Source: Burkholderiales bacterium 8X (GTDB lineage: Bacteria; Pseudomonadota; Gammaproteobacteria; Burkholderiales; Burkholderiaceae_C). From it: a stretch of DNA of 64,000 bases. How positions within the stretch are numbered: position 1 is the first letter of the stretch; every line of letters starts with the position of its first letter. The translations under genes and the position numbers were made by a program. Location: NCBI GenBank assembly GCA_902506565.1, contig LR732703.1, forward strand, positions 248,689-312,688, written 5' to 3'. Positions 26,323 to 35,615 of the stretch are shown here, piece after piece. The notes beneath the pieces were generated by a model, which worked only from the letters and a program-made list of their open reading frames with translations, had not been told where the DNA came from and searched no databases.

Positions 26323-27938
26323 GGGAGGAGTTGCCTCAGTTTGAATCGTTGGAGCTTGCCGGTCTCGGTGCGCGGCAGGGCCGCGACGAACTCGATCTCG
26401 CGCGGGTACTTGAAGGGCGCTATGGTGGCCTTGACGTGGTCCTGCAGCGTCTTGACCAGCGCCGCATCGCCGGCATGGCCGGGCTTGAGCACGCAGAAGG
26501 CCTTGACGATCATCCCGCGGTCCTCGTCCGGCTTGCCGATCACGCCGCATTCGGCGACTGCCGGATGCTTGAGCAGCGCGTCCTCGACCTCGGGGCCGCC
26601 GACGTTGTAGCCGGCGGTGATGATCATGTCGTCCGCCCGCGATTGATAGAAGAAGTAGCCGTCCTCGTCCTGCACGAAGGCATCGCCCGGGTAGTTCCAG
26701 CCGTCCTTCACGTAGTTGGCCTGGCGGGCATCGTCCAGGTAGCGGCAGCCGACCGGGCCCTGCAGCGCGAGCTTGCCGACCGTGCCGCGCGGTACCTCGT
26801 TGCCTTCATCGTCCACCACCCGCGCGAAGAAGCCGGGCACCGCCTTGCCGATGGCGCCGCGCCGCACCTCGTGCCCGGCCGCCGAGATGTAGATGTGGAA
26901 CACCTCGGTGCCACCGATGCCGTCGAGCATCTCGATGCCGGTCGCGTCCTTCCAGAGCTGGCGGGTGGCGTCGGGCAGGGCCTCGCCGGCGCTCACGCAG
27001 ATGCGCAGCGACGGCAGGCCGCGAGCCTTGGCGAAGGGCGCCATCTGGCGATAGAAGGTCGGCGCGGTGTAGCAGATGGTGGCGCCGACCGCGCCGATCA
27101 CCTCGACCATCGACTCGGGCGAGTACGGGCCGTCGTGGAAGTAGACCGAGGCGCCGGCATGCATCGGGAAGATCAGCAGCCCGCCGAGCCCGAAGGTGAA
27201 GGCGAGCGGCGGCGAGCCGATCACGATGTCCTCGGGCCGCGCCTTGAGGATGTGGCGCGGCCAGGTCTCGCACATCGCGAGCACGTCCCGGTGGGTGGTG
27301 ACCGGCGCCTTCGGCTTGCCGGTGGTGCCGCTGGTGAAGGCGAGGAGGGCGATGTCGTCGGCGGCCGTCGGGCAGGCCTCGAACCGTCCGCTCTTGCCGG
27401 CGGCGCGGGCTTCGAGCGAACCGGGGTCGTCCGGCAGGTTGAAGGCGACGATGGTGCGAAGCGACGGATTCGCCTGCTGCGCGGTGCGCAGTTCGTCCTG
27501 CAGCCGCCCGTCGCAGAGCGCGACCACCGGCCGCGACTTGTCGATGATGTCGCCCAGCTCCTGGGCGCGAAGCAGCGGCATCGTGGCCACCGCCACCAGG
27601 CCGGCCTTGACCACCGCCAGCCACGCGAGCGCCATGCCGATCGAGTTGCCGCCGCGCAGCAGCACGCGGTTGCCGGGCTCGAGCCCCAGGTCGTTCACCA
27701 ACACCTCGGCGATGCGGTCGACTTCGACGGCGGCTTGTGCGTAGCTCAGCGTGCGGCTGGGCGAGCGCAGCATCGGCCGGTCGGCCCACGGCTTGTCGGC
27801 GGCCTTGTCGAGCAGTTCCTCGACCAGGTTGAGCTGGTCCGGCAGCTGCAGCTCGGGCAGCTCGTAGCGAAATACCGGCAGCTGCTCGGGCGGCGGCAGC
27901 CGGTCGTGGACGAAGCGGTCGGTCTGAGCGCTTTTCAC
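26319..27938 (-). CDS. Benzoate-CoA ligase family protein (2-aminobenzoate/salicylate-CoA ligase)
   Basis: ATP-dependent ligase forming an aromatic CoA thioester, the first step of the pathway. The 539-residue protein has the AMP-binding motif FTSGTTGKPK at about 201-210, the later motifs YSPESMVEVIGAVGATICYT and DGIGGTEVFHIYIS, and the C-terminal Lys in PRTETGKLQRFKLRQ. The GTG start at 27938 overlaps the preceding stop (GTGA) and has GGAGGA 6 bases upstream. The benzoate-type subfamily is inferred from overall sequence; neighbours favour anthranilate or salicylate. Confidence 0.88.
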   Translation of the reverse strand: MKSAQTDRFVHDRLPPPEQLPVFRYELPELQLPDQLNLVEELLDKAADKPWADRPMLRSPSRTLSYAQAAVEVDRIAEVLVNDLGLEPGNRVLLRGGNSIGMALAWLAVVKAGLVAVATMPLLRAQELGDIIDKSRPVVALCDGRLQDELRTAQQANPSLRTIVAFNLPDDPGSLEARAAGKSGRFEACPTAADDIALLAFTSGTTGKPKAPVTTHRDVLAMCETWPRHILKARPEDIVIGSPPLAFTFGLGGLLIFPMHAGASVYFHDGPYSPESMVEVIGAVGATICYTAPTFYRQMAPFAKARGLPSLRICVSAGEALPDATRQLWKDATGIEMLDGIGGTEVFHIYISAAGHEVRRGAIGKAVPGFFARVVDDEGNEVPRGTVGKLALQGPVGCRYLDDARQANYVKDGWNYPGDAFVQDEDGYFFYQSRADDMIITAGYNVGGPEVEDALLKHPAVAECGVIGKPDEDRGMIVKAFCVLKPGHAGDAALVKTLQDHVKATIAPFKYPREIEFVAALPRTETGKLQRFKLRQLLP

Positions 27939-29149
27939 AGGCTTCCTCCGATCACCGCCTTGCCGAGGATCAGTTGCTGCACCTCGGTCGCGCCTTCGTA
28001 GATGCGCAGCGATCGGATGTCGCGGTAGAGGCTCTCGACCTTGCTGCCGACCATCACGCCGAGGCCGCCGTGCATCTGCAAGGCCATGTCGATGACCTTG
28101 CTGGCGTTCTCGGTGGCGGCCATCTTGGCCATGGCGGCGGCGGCGCTCAGGCTGCCGGCGACCGGCGTGCCCTGCGCCTCGCCGGCGTCGCGCATCCAGG
28201 CCGCCCGGTAGGTGAGGAGAGCCGCCGCGTCGATCAGCGCCGCCATCTCGCCGAGCTTGGCCTGGGTCAGCTGGAAGTCCGCGAGCGTCTGGCCGAACAT
28301 GCGGCGATGCTGCGCATGGTGGCGCGCCTCGGCCAGCGCGCGCCGGCCCATGCCGAGCGCCGCGCCGGCGACCGAGGCACGGAAGATGTCGAGCGTGCGC
28401 ATCGCGAGCTTGAAGCCGCCTTCGCTGTCGCCGAGCTGCGCATCGCGCGGAATGCGACAACCGTCGAAGCGGAGCGTCGCGAGCGGATGCGGCGCCATCA
28501 CGTGGATGTGCTGCGAGGCATCGAGCCCCGGCGTGTCGGCATCCACGATGAAGGCGGTGATGCCGCGGGTGCCGCCGTCCGGCCGGGTCTTGGCGAAGAC
28601 GCAGTAGAAGTCGGCGATGCCGCCATTGCTGATCCAGGTCTTCTGGCCATCGAGCGTGAAGCCCTGGTCGCCGGCGACGGCTTGCAGCTGCATGGCACCG
28701 ACGTCCGAACCGGCCTCCGGCTCGCTGAGCGCGAAGGCCGCGATCTTCTCGCCGGTGGCGACCGCGCGCAGGTATTGGTCATGCTGCGCCGGCGTGCCGG
28801 CCAGCGTGATCGCGCCGCTTCCGAGGCCCTGCATCGCGAAGGCGAAGTCGGCGAGCGGCGAATGGAAGCCGAGGGTTTCGCGCAGCAGCACCAGGGCGCG
28901 CGAGTCGAGCCGCTCCAGCGCGCCGCCGGCGCTCGCCGGCACGCAGTAGCGCAGCCAGCCGCCTTGGCCGAGGCGCTTGACCCAATCGCGGCAGGCGGCG
29001 CGGTCGTCCCGCTCGTCCACTTGCTGGGCGGCGGCCCAAGGGAGCAACTCGGCCGCGAGCTCGCGATGCGCCGAATCGAAGAAGGGCAGCGCCAGGTGGG
29101 CGGTGGAGGGTGCGAGCGAATGCGGGTTGTCGTTGCCGGTGGAGGACAT
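27935..29149 (-). CDS. Acyl-CoA dehydrogenase of the aromatic-CoA operon
   Basis: FAD enzyme that introduces a double bond alpha/beta to a CoA thioester. The 404-residue protein has the signatures AFALSEPEAGSDVGAMQLQA, TWISNGGIADFYCVF and the C-terminal MHGGLGVMVGSKVESLYRDI followed by RIYEGATEVQQLILGKAV. It probably acts on the ring-reduced product of the monooxygenase/reductase during beta-oxidation-like steps. It begins 5 bases after the enoyl-CoA hydratase stop and overlaps the ligase start. Confidence 0.92.
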   Translation of the reverse strand: MSSTGNDNPHSLAPSTAHLALPFFDSAHRELAAELLPWAAAQQVDERDDRAACRDWVKRLGQGGWLRYCVPASAGGALERLDSRALVLLRETLGFHSPLADFAFAMQGLGSGAITLAGTPAQHDQYLRAVATGEKIAAFALSEPEAGSDVGAMQLQAVAGDQGFTLDGQKTWISNGGIADFYCVFAKTRPDGGTRGITAFIVDADTPGLDASQHIHVMAPHPLATLRFDGCRIPRDAQLGDSEGGFKLAMRTLDIFRASVAGAALGMGRRALAEARHHAQHRRMFGQTLADFQLTQAKLGEMAALIDAAALLTYRAAWMRDAGEAQGTPVAGSLSAAAAMAKMAATENASKVIDMALQMHGGLGVMVGSKVESLYRDIRSLRIYEGATEVQQLILGKAVIGGSL

Positions 29150-29154
29150 GGCTT

Positions 29155-30009
29155 TCAATCCCCGCCGAAGACCGGCGTCTGCTTGGCCGAGAAAGCCTCG
29201 TATGCGCGCTTGAAGTCCTGCGTCTGCATGCAGATCGCCTGGGCCTGCGCCTCGGCTTCGATCGCCTGCTCGATCGTCATCGACCATTCCTGCGACAGCA
29301 TGGTCTTGGTCATGCCGTGCGCGAAGCTCGGGCCTTCGGCGATCCGGCGGGCCATCTCGGTGGCCTTGGCGAGGAGCTGCTCGCCTTCGTGCAGCGCGTT
29401 GAAGAAGCCCCAGGCCAGGCCCTCCTGCGCCGTCATCGCGCGGCCGGTGAAGAGCAGCTCGGAGGCGCGGCCCTGCCCGATCGCGCGCGGCAGCAGCGCA
29501 CAAGCGCCCATGTCCGCGCCGGCGAGGCCGACCCTGGTGAAAAGGAACGCGGTCTTGGCCTTGTCGGTGCCGAGGCGCAGGTCGCAAGCCAGCGCGATCA
29601 TCGCGCCGGCACCGGCGCAAACGCCGTCGATCGCGCCGATGATCGGCTGCGGGCACTGGCGAATCGCCTTGACCAGGTCGCCGGTCATGCGGGTGAATTC
29701 GAGCATCTCGGGCATCGTCATGCGGGTCAGCGGGCCGATGATGTCGTGTACGTCGCCGCCCGAGCAGAAGTTGCCGCCGGCGCCGGTGATCACCACTGCC
29801 TTCACGTCGGTCGCATACACCAGCGCCCGGAACAGGTCGCGCAATTCGGCGTACGAATCGAAGGTCAGCGGGTTCTTGCGTTCGGGCCGGTTCAGCGTGA
29901 CCGTGCCCACGCCGTCCGCGAAGGCCCAAGAGAAATGCTCGGCCCGATACCCCGCCTTGGGTTCGAACTGGCCGCGCATGGGATTGCCCGCGCCGATGAA
30001 ATGCTTCAT
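29155..30009 (-). CDS. Enoyl-CoA hydratase of the aromatic-CoA operon
   Basis: Crotonase-superfamily enzyme of 284 residues. The oxyanion-hole motifs are present: [20 protein letters not shown] and [20 protein letters not shown], followed by [20 protein letters not shown]. The role is probably hydration or ring opening after reduction of the aromatic CoA ester. The start at 30009 overlaps the marR stop as ATGA. Confidence 0.92.
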   Translation of the reverse strand: MKHFIGAGNPMRGQFEPKAGYRAEHFSWAFADGVGTVTLNRPERKNPLTFDSYAELRDLFRALVYATDVKAVVITGAGGNFCSGGDVHDIIGPLTRMTMPEMLEFTRMTGDLVKAIRQCPQPIIGAIDGVCAGAGAMIALACDLRLGTDKAKTAFLFTRVGLAGADMGACALLPRAIGQGRASELLFTGRAMTAQEGLAWGFFNALHEGEQLLAKATEMARRIAEGPSFAHGMTKTMLSQEWSMTIEQAIEAEAQAQAICMQTQDFKRAYEAFSAKQTPVFGGD

Positions 30010-30485
30010 GCCTGGATCTCCGAAAGTTGGTCGTGCGAATGCTGCTTGACCTTGCCGAGCAGCTTGTGGAGCTGGTTGATTTCCTTGGGATTGAGTCCGG
30101 CGAAGGCGCTGACGATCCAGGCTTCGTGCTGCTCGGCCATCTCGTTGAAGAGCTTGCGCCCGCGCGGCGTCAGGCGAACCCGCCAGGCGCGACGGTCGCC
30201 CTCGACGTCGACCCGCTCGACCAGGCCCTCGGTGACCAGCTGGTCGGTGATGCCGGTGACATTGCCGCCGGTGACCATCATGCGGCGCGACAGCTCGTTC
30301 ATCTTGAGCCCCTCGGTCGTGCGCTCGAGCTGGGCCATGAGGTCGAAGCGGGGCAGCGTGGTGGCGAACTGTTCGCGCAGGCCGTTGCGCACCTCGCGCT
30401 CGATCAGCTGCGTGCAGGTGAGCAGGCGCAGCCACAGGCGCAACTCGTCCGGATGCTCGCTGTGGGCGCGGGCCTCGAGGTCCAT
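30006..30485 (-). CDS. MarR-family regulator of the aromatic-CoA operon
   Basis: Winged-helix repressor of 159 residues ([58 protein letters not shown]). MarR proteins in such operons commonly respond to an aromatic CoA ester. It lies inside the operon, 2 bases after the monooxygenase/reductase stop, so it would control its own synthesis. The likely operator is the palindrome GTTTAG-AC-CTAAAC at 32867-32880. Confidence 0.92.
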   Translation of the reverse strand: MDLEARAHSEHPDELRLWLRLLTCTQLIEREVRNGLREQFATTLPRFDLMAQLERTTEGLKMNELSRRMMVTGGNVTGITDQLVTEGLVERVDVEGDRRAWRVRLTPRGRKLFNEMAEQHEAWIVSAFAGLNPKEINQLHKLLGKVKQHSHDQLSEIQA

Positions 30486-30487
30486 GC

Positions 30488-32857
30488 TCAATGCTCCTCT
30501 TCGGCCGCGCGAGGCAGGCCGGGCTGCAGGGCCGCAGCGGCGGCCATCTGCTGCTGCTTGGCGATCTCGCGGTACATCTGGTCGCGGCCGCTCAGGTACT
30601 GCTTCGGCCAGTCGACTTCGCGGCTTTGCAGCTTGGCGGCTTCGTGCAAGGTCCAGGCAGGGTCTGCCAGGTGGGGCCGCGCCACGGCGCACAGGTCGGC
30701 GCGGCCGGCCGCGATGATGCTGTTGGCCTGGTCGGCGTCGGTGATGGCGCCGACCGCGATGGTCGAGATGCCGACCTCGTTGCGGATGCGGTCGGCAAAG
30801 GGCGTCTGGTACATGCGGCCGTAGATCGGCTTGGCGGCGCGCGTGGTCTGGCCGGACGACACGTCGATGAAGTCGCAGCCGGCCTCCTTGAAGGCGCGGG
30901 CGATCTCGACCGCATCATGGTCGGTGTTGCCGCCGGGCGCCCAGTCGTGGGCCGAGATGCGGACGCTCATCGGCCGCTCGATCGGCCAGGCTGCACGCAT
31001 CGCGTGGAACACCTCGAGCGGATAGCGCAGCCGGTTGGCCAGGCTGCCGCCGTACTCGTCGGTGCGTTGGTTGGTGAGCGGGCTCAGGAACGAGGCCAAC
31101 AGGTAGCCGTGCGCGCAGTGCAGCTCCAGCCAGTCGAAGCCGATCTCCGCCGCGCGGCGGGTGGATTCGGCGAACTGGTCGCGCAGCTCGTCCATCTGGG
31201 CCCGGGTGATCTCGACCGGAACCTGGTTCTGTTCGCCGTAAGGCAGCGCGCTCGCCGCCAGCAGCGGCCAATTGCCGTCGGGGAGCGGCTCGTCGGTGCC
31301 TTCCCAGCCGAGCTGGGTCGAGCCCTTGGGGCCGCTGTGGCCGAGCTGGATCGCGATCTTGGCGGTGCTGTTGGCATGCACGAAGTCGACGATGCGCCGG
31401 AAGGCGGCCGACTGCGCGTCGTTGTAGAGGCCGGGGCAGCCGGGCGTGATGCGGCCCTCGGGCGTCGGGCTGGTCATCTCGACGAACACCATCGCCGCGC
31501 CGCCGAGCGCCCGCGCGCCCAGGTGCACCAGGAGGAAGTCCTGCGGCACGCCATCGGCCGCGCTGTAGGTCGCCATCGGCGAGACCAGGATGCGGTTCTT
31601 GAGCGTGAGCTGGCGGACCTTGAGCGGCATCAGCATCGGCGGCACCGGCTTGGCGCCGCCGGCCAGCCACTGCTCGTAGCCGGTGAGCCATTGGTTGTCG
31701 CGCAGCCGCAGGTTCTCATGGCTGATGCGCTGCGAGCGGGTCAGGAGCGAATAGGCGAACTGCTCGACCTCCATGCCGCTGTAGCGATTGACGTTCTCGA
31801 ACCATTCGGTCGAGTTGCGCGCGGCGTTCTGGATCTTGAGCACCTCGACGCTGCGGCGCGCTTCGTAGGCCTCCAGCACGCGATCGATGCCGCCGCCCTG
31901 CGCGAACTCGTTCGACAGGTCGATCGCATCTTCGAGCGCGAGCTTGGTGCCCGAGCCGATCGAGAAATGCGCCGTGTGTGCCGCGTCGCCCATCAGCACC
32001 ACCGGCACCTTGCGGCCGTTGACGTCGACGCGGTGCGTCCAGTGCTGGCAGATGACCCGCGGAAACCGGATCCAGTTGGCCGAGCCGCGCAGGTGGCGGG
32101 CATTGCTGATGAGCTCGTGGCCGCCCAGGTAGCTGGCGAACAGCTTCTCGCAGAAGGCGATGGCCTCGGGCTGTTCCATCTGGTCGATGCCGTGCGCCTT
32201 CCAGACCGATTCGGGCGTCTCGACGATGAAGGTCGAGGTGTCCTTGTCGAACTGGTAGGCGTGCGCCTGGAACCAGCCGTGCTCGGTCTTTTCGAAGGCG
32301 AAGGTGAAGGCGTCGAAGGTCTGGTGCGTGCCGAGCCAGACGAAGCGGCATTGGCGCTCGTCGACATCCGGGCCGAAGGTGTCGGCGTAGCGCTGGCGGA
32401 TGCGGCTGTTGAGGCCGTCGCTCGCGATCACCAGGTCGGCGTTGTACTGCGCGGCCAGCGCCTGGTCGTCGGTGGACTCGGTCTCGAAGACCAGCTTGAC
32501 GCCGACTTCGATGCAGCGCTCCTGCAGGATGTTGAGCAGCCGCTTGCGGCCGATGCCGCAAAAGCCGTGGCCGCCGGAGCGCACCTGGCGGCCCTTGAAG
32601 AACACCTGGATGTCGTCCCAGTGATGGAATTCGCGGCCGATGATGTCGGCGGTGGGGCGGTCGGCGGCCGCCAGGTTGGCCAGCGTCTGGTCGCTCAGCA
32701 CCACGCCCCAGCCGAAGGTGTCGAAGGGGCGGTTTCGCTCCACCACGGTGACTTCGAGGGAGGGCTGCCGCGCCTTCATGAGCAAGGCGAAGTAGAGGCC
32801 GGCGGGGCCGCCGCCGATGCACAGCACGCGCTGCAGGTCCGATGTCAGGCTATTCAT
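30488..32857 (-). CDS. Fused aryl-CoA FAD monooxygenase / Old Yellow Enzyme reductase
   Basis: Bifunctional 789-residue enzyme. The N-terminal half (1-400) is a flavin monooxygenase with the dinucleotide fold [18 protein letters not shown] and the GD motif [20 protein letters not shown]. The C-terminal half (about 405-770) is an Old Yellow Enzyme-type reductase ([37 protein letters not shown]). This architecture is known from 2-aminobenzoyl-CoA monooxygenase/reductase and from proteins annotated as salicylyl-CoA 5-hydroxylase/oxidoreductase. It is the first gene of the operon; its ATG lies only a few bases after the predicted transcription start. Confidence 0.92.
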   Translation of the reverse strand: MNSLTSDLQRVLCIGGGPAGLYFALLMKARQPSLEVTVVERNRPFDTFGWGVVLSDQTLANLAAADRPTADIIGREFHHWDDIQVFFKGRQVRSGGHGFCGIGRKRLLNILQERCIEVGVKLVFETESTDDQALAAQYNADLVIASDGLNSRIRQRYADTFGPDVDERQCRFVWLGTHQTFDAFTFAFEKTEHGWFQAHAYQFDKDTSTFIVETPESVWKAHGIDQMEQPEAIAFCEKLFASYLGGHELISNARHLRGSANWIRFPRVICQHWTHRVDVNGRKVPVVLMGDAAHTAHFSIGSGTKLALEDAIDLSNEFAQGGGIDRVLEAYEARRSVEVLKIQNAARNSTEWFENVNRYSGMEVEQFAYSLLTRSQRISHENLRLRDNQWLTGYEQWLAGGAKPVPPMLMPLKVRQLTLKNRILVSPMATYSAADGVPQDFLLVHLGARALGGAAMVFVEMTSPTPEGRITPGCPGLYNDAQSAAFRRIVDFVHANSTAKIAIQLGHSGPKGSTQLGWEGTDEPLPDGNWPLLAASALPYGEQNQVPVEITRAQMDELRDQFAESTRRAAEIGFDWLELHCAHGYLLASFLSPLTNQRTDEYGGSLANRLRYPLEVFHAMRAAWPIERPMSVRISAHDWAPGGNTDHDAVEIARAFKEAGCDFIDVSSGQTTRAAKPIYGRMYQTPFADRIRNEVGISTIAVGAITDADQANSIIAAGRADLCAVARPHLADPAWTLHEAAKLQSREVDWPKQYLSGRDQMYREIAKQQQMAAAAALQPGLPRAAEEEH

Positions 32858-32865
32858 GACTCAAT

Positions 32866-32893
32866 AGTTTAGACCTAAACAATTGGCTGTCAA
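32866..32893 (-). promoter_or_regulatory. Promoter and MarR-type operator of the aromatic-CoA operon
   Basis: On the minus strand TTGACA (32893-32888), 16 bases, then TAAACT (32871-32866) form a sigma-70-like promoter. The perfect palindrome GTTTAG-AC-CTAAAC (32867-32880) overlaps the -10, an ideal place for a repressor. The start codon at 32857 is so close that the 5' leader would be about 0-4 bases. Confidence 0.7.
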
Positions 32894-32952
32894 CCCGCGA
32901 GCGACCGGCGCCAGAACGCCGGCTCGACCGTGTGCCCGGCCGGACCGGTCGG

Positions 32953-32981
32953 TTGACGATCGCAATTCCGGTATGAAGAAT
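32953..32981 (+). promoter_or_regulatory. Candidate sigma-70 promoter of cfa
   Basis: TTGACG, 17 bases, AAGAAT. Start codon ATG follows 6 bases after the -10, so either the mRNA is leaderless or transcription starts further upstream. The match is moderate and made by eye. Confidence 0.4.
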
Positions 32982-32987
32982 GGGTGA

Positions 32988-34256
32988 ATGCAACACCTGA
33001 TACCGAAGATCGAATCTCAGCTTGCTTCCCTTCCGGTTCCCATCACCCTTCGGCTCCCCGACGGGCGGCAGGTCGCCAATCCGGGCTCCCGCATCACGCT
33101 CGCCTTCAAGGATTGGCCGAGCATGGCCAAGCTGGCGGCAAGGCAGATCGGCGCCCTGGGCGAGGCCTATGTCGAGGGCCGTGTGCAGATCGAAGGCGCG
33201 ATGCGCGACCTCACCGATGCCGCCGTCGGCCTGTTGCCCGGCAATCCCGCCGAAACCAACACCGGCTGGTGGAGCCGCCTGCAGCGCCGCGCCCGTTCGC
33301 GCGGCTCGCATTCGCTCGGCAAGGATGCGGCGCAGATCGAGTTTCATTACGACGTATCGGACGAGTTCTATGCGCTGTGGCTCGACCCTCGCCGCGTCTA
33401 CTCCTGCGGCTACTACCGCCAGCAGGGCATGACCCTGGCCGAGGCGCAGGAAGCCAAGCTCGATCACATCTGCCGCAAGCTGATGCTGAAGCCCGGCGAG
33501 CGTTTCCTCGACATCGGTTCGGGTTGGGGCGGGCTCTTGCTATGGGCTGCCGAGCATTACGGGGTGGATGCCACCGGCATCACGCTTTCGAAGAACCAGC
33601 ATGCGTATGTGCAACGCCTGATCGAGGAGAAAGGCCTGCAAGGCAGGGTGCGGGTCGAGCTGCGGGACTATCGCCAGCTGGACCTGTCGCAGCCCTTCGA
33701 CAAGATCTCGTCGGTCGGCATGTTCGAGCATGTGGGCAGCGCCAACATGCCGACCTACTTCAAGCAGATCCACGACCTCCTGAAGCCGGGCGGGCTGGTG
33801 CTGAACCACGGCATTACCTCGGGCCGGGTGGATTACCGGCAGCTGGGCGCCGGCATGGGCGACTTCATCGAGAAGTACATCTTTCCGGGTGGCGAGCTGC
33901 TGCACGTGACGCACGTGCTGCGCGAGACCGCGATCGCCGGCCTGGAGATGGTCGATACCGAGAACCTGCGGCCGCACTATGCGAAGACGCTCTGGGCTTG
34001 GTCCGACGGGCTCGAATCGCAGCTCGACCAGGCGCGCGAGGTGCTGCAGCGCGGCGGCGGGCGGCAGGCCGAGAACGCCGAGCGCATCCTGCGCGCCTAC
34101 CGGCTGTACCTCGCCGGTTCGGCGATGAGTTTCGAGCAGGGCTGGATCTCGCTGCACCAGATGCTGTCGACCCGGCCCGACGGCAAGGTGCATGCCGGCG
34201 CCTTGCGCGGTTCACAAACGGTGTACCCTTTTGTCCGGGACTACATCTACCAATGA
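32988..34256 (+). CDS. cfa: Cyclopropane-fatty-acyl-phospholipid synthase
   Basis: SAM-dependent enzyme that adds a methylene bridge to unsaturated acyl chains of membrane lipids. The 422-residue protein has an N-terminal lipid-binding part, the CFA signature FHYDVSDEFYALWLDPRRVY followed by SCGYYRQQGMTLAEAQ, the SAM site FLDIGSGWGGLLLWAAEHYG and SSVGMFEHVGSANMPTYF. It is divergent from the aromatic operon and leads a rightward trio with a DUF1840 gene and a small membrane protein. Confidence 0.95.
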   Translation: MQHLIPKIESQLASLPVPITLRLPDGRQVANPGSRITLAFKDWPSMAKLAARQIGALGEAYVEGRVQIEGAMRDLTDAAVGLLPGNPAETNTGWWSRLQRRARSRGSHSLGKDAAQIEFHYDVSDEFYALWLDPRRVYSCGYYRQQGMTLAEAQEAKLDHICRKLMLKPGERFLDIGSGWGGLLLWAAEHYGVDATGITLSKNQHAYVQRLIEEKGLQGRVRVELRDYRQLDLSQPFDKISSVGMFEHVGSANMPTYFKQIHDLLKPGGLVLNHGITSGRVDYRQLGAGMGDFIEKYIFPGGELLHVTHVLRETAIAGLEMVDTENLRPHYAKTLWAWSDGLESQLDQAREVLQRGGGRQAENAERILRAYRLYLAGSAMSFEQGWISLHQMLSTRPDGKVHAGALRGSQTVYPFVRDYIYQ

Positions 34257-34265
34257 ACTGACCAC

Positions 34266-34592
34266 ATGCTCTATCGATTCAAATCGCAAGCGACCGCCGA
34301 TGTCGTGATGCTCGAAGCCAATGCCCGCCAATTGCTGGACATCATGGGCAAGTCTTCGGCGCCGAAAGGCATCCTCACCGCCGGCGAGATTCCGGGCGCC
34401 TTGTCGGCGCTCGAGGCGGCCCTGCAGAACGACACCACGCAGAACAAGCACAACCACGATTCCTTCGCGGCCGAGAACCATGCCGAGGACGCCGAGCGCC
34501 AGCACGTGGGCCTGCACCAGCGCGCGAAGCCCTTGATGGACATGCTGAAGCGATCGGCGGCAGACGGCAAGGATGTCGTCTGGGGCGTGTAG
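34266..34592 (+). CDS. DUF1840 domain protein
   Basis: Conserved beta-proteobacterial protein of unknown function, 108 residues. It begins MLYRFKSQATADVVMLEANA, followed by RQLLDIMGKSSAPKGILT, which matches my recollection of DUF1840. The middle is polar and His/Asp-rich (NKHNHDSFAAENHAEDAERQ). It lies 9 bases after cfa and 6 bases before the membrane protein, so the three are probably co-transcribed. Confidence 0.85.
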   Translation: MLYRFKSQATADVVMLEANARQLLDIMGKSSAPKGILTAGEIPGALSALEAALQNDTTQNKHNHDSFAAENHAEDAERQHVGLHQRAKPLMDMLKRSAADGKDVVWGV

Positions 34593-34598
34593 CCCCGC

Positions 34599-35000
34599 AT
34601 GCTGGACAACCTTGCGCCCTTCCTGATCCAGTGGGCGCTGACGGCGCTGTCGCTGTGGGTGGCGAGCCACGTGTTTCGCGGCATCCGGTTCGACAGCAAG
34701 TCGGCGCTGGTGGTGTCTGCGTTGCTGCTGGGGCTGGCCAATGCGATCGTGAAGCCGTTGCTGATCGTGTTGACCTTGCCGCTCACTCTGCTGACCTTCG
34801 GGCTGTTCCTGCTGGTGATCAACGCGTTGATGATCTTGCTGGTGGCTGCGGTGGTGAAGGGCTTTCGGGTTTCGGGGTTCTGGACGGCGCTTTTTGCGAG
34901 CATCTTCGTGTCGCTTTTGAGCCTGGTGGTCGGATCCCTGTTCGGGGGGAGTGATCCGGCTCTCAACATTCAGATGCCGCAGGGGGGGACCTGGCTCTGA
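34599..35000 (+). CDS. Phage holin family / small four-helix membrane protein
   Basis: 133-residue inner-membrane protein with about four membrane segments, containing LANAIVKPLLIVLTLPLTLL and GLFLLVINALMILLVAAVVK. These match the Phage_holin_4_2 family, which is widespread on chromosomes and mostly not phage-borne. The function is unknown. No phage genes are nearby, so a lysis role is unlikely. It is followed by a long repeat-containing gene-free stretch. Confidence 0.85.
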   Translation: MLDNLAPFLIQWALTALSLWVASHVFRGIRFDSKSALVVSALLLGLANAIVKPLLIVLTLPLTLLTFGLFLLVINALMILLVAAVVKGFRVSGFWTALFASIFVSLLSLVVGSLFGGSDPALNIQMPQGGTWL

Positions 35001-35069
35001 GGCGTTTGGGGGCAGCGGTGGCGGGTGGCGTGCCCTCTGCCTCCAGACGTCACCGGCCCTTCGGGCTTC

Positions 35070-35159
35070 CCTGCGGTGCTCGCGCCAGGTGGGGTCCGCG
35101 CAAACTCGCTTCGCTCAAACACGCGCGGCCCTGATCCACCTGTCACTCCGCTCCTCGGC
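35070..35159 (+). repeat. ~90-bp dispersed repeat, copy A
   Basis: Runs from CCTGCGGTGCTCGCG to CGCTCCTCGGC. It matches the reverse complement of 35398-35488 in blocks: CCTGCGGTGCTCGCG, GGGGTCCGC, AACTCGCT, CGCTCAAACA, CGGCCCTGATCC and CGCTCCTCGGC, with diverged spacers. By eye roughly three quarters of positions agree. Confidence 0.8.
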
Positions 35160-35397
35160 GGTAACTCGACTTACGGCAGAGGACACACCACCCACCACCG
35201 CCGGTACGCTGTCGTCGATCTACGAGAACAGCCAACAGCCAACAGCCGAACACAGGACACCAAGCGCCGATGCGGTTTTAAGAGCCGTCAGAACACCCGC
35301 AAAGGCTGTTGGTTTCCCTGTCGAAGATATATGCGCGTCTTCCGAACACCCAAAGTAGCCCGGTACGCGGTGCGGGCTGGGCGAGCCCTCTGCGCGT

Positions 35398-35488
35398 GCC
35401 GAGGAGCGCAGTGTTTCGCGGATCAGGGCCGCATGCTGTTTGAGCGCAGCGAGTTCATGCGGACCCCGCGAAACGCGAGCACCGCAGG
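35398..35488 (-). repeat. ~90-bp dispersed repeat, copy B (inverted)
   Basis: Inverted partner of 35070-35159, with arms pointing toward each other about 240 bases apart. Neither copy is coding. The conserved blocks are spaced almost identically in both copies, so they are two copies of one element. Confidence 0.8.
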
Positions 35489-35543
35489 TTGCCCCTAGCG
35501 AAGCGACGGGGTCACGCGCAGTGGGATCGACCGGACCGTGCCG

Positions 35544-35574
35544 CGTACCGGGCGGACCTCGTACCGGGCGGACC
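35544..35574 (+). repeat. 16-bp tandem duplication
   Basis: CGTACCGGGCGGACC occurs twice, separated by one T. A related GCCCGGTACG lies at about 35358-35367 on the other strand. No function is evident. Confidence 0.85.
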
Positions 35575-35615
35575 CCACTAACGAACCGGAGAAGACCAGA
35601 AAACGACCCCGAAGA

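Larger units (their letters stand above)
35001..35615. other. Gene-free stretch with repeats
   Basis: 615 bases with no credible gene; the open frames here lack family resemblance and start context. It contains two inverted copies of a ~90-bp element, a 16-bp tandem duplication and a small CAGCCAA triplication around 35226-35246. It separates the convergent membrane-protein gene and the Bug receptor gene. Confidence 0.7.

Noticed and set aside
34599..35000. Prophage remnant suggested by a holin-family protein
   Set aside because: No integrase, attachment repeats or other phage genes; this family is common on chromosomes next to housekeeping genes.
35025..35498. Open frame of about 157 codons in the gene-free stretch
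   Set aside because: It spans both inverted repeat copies, has no ribosome site and no protein-like pattern.
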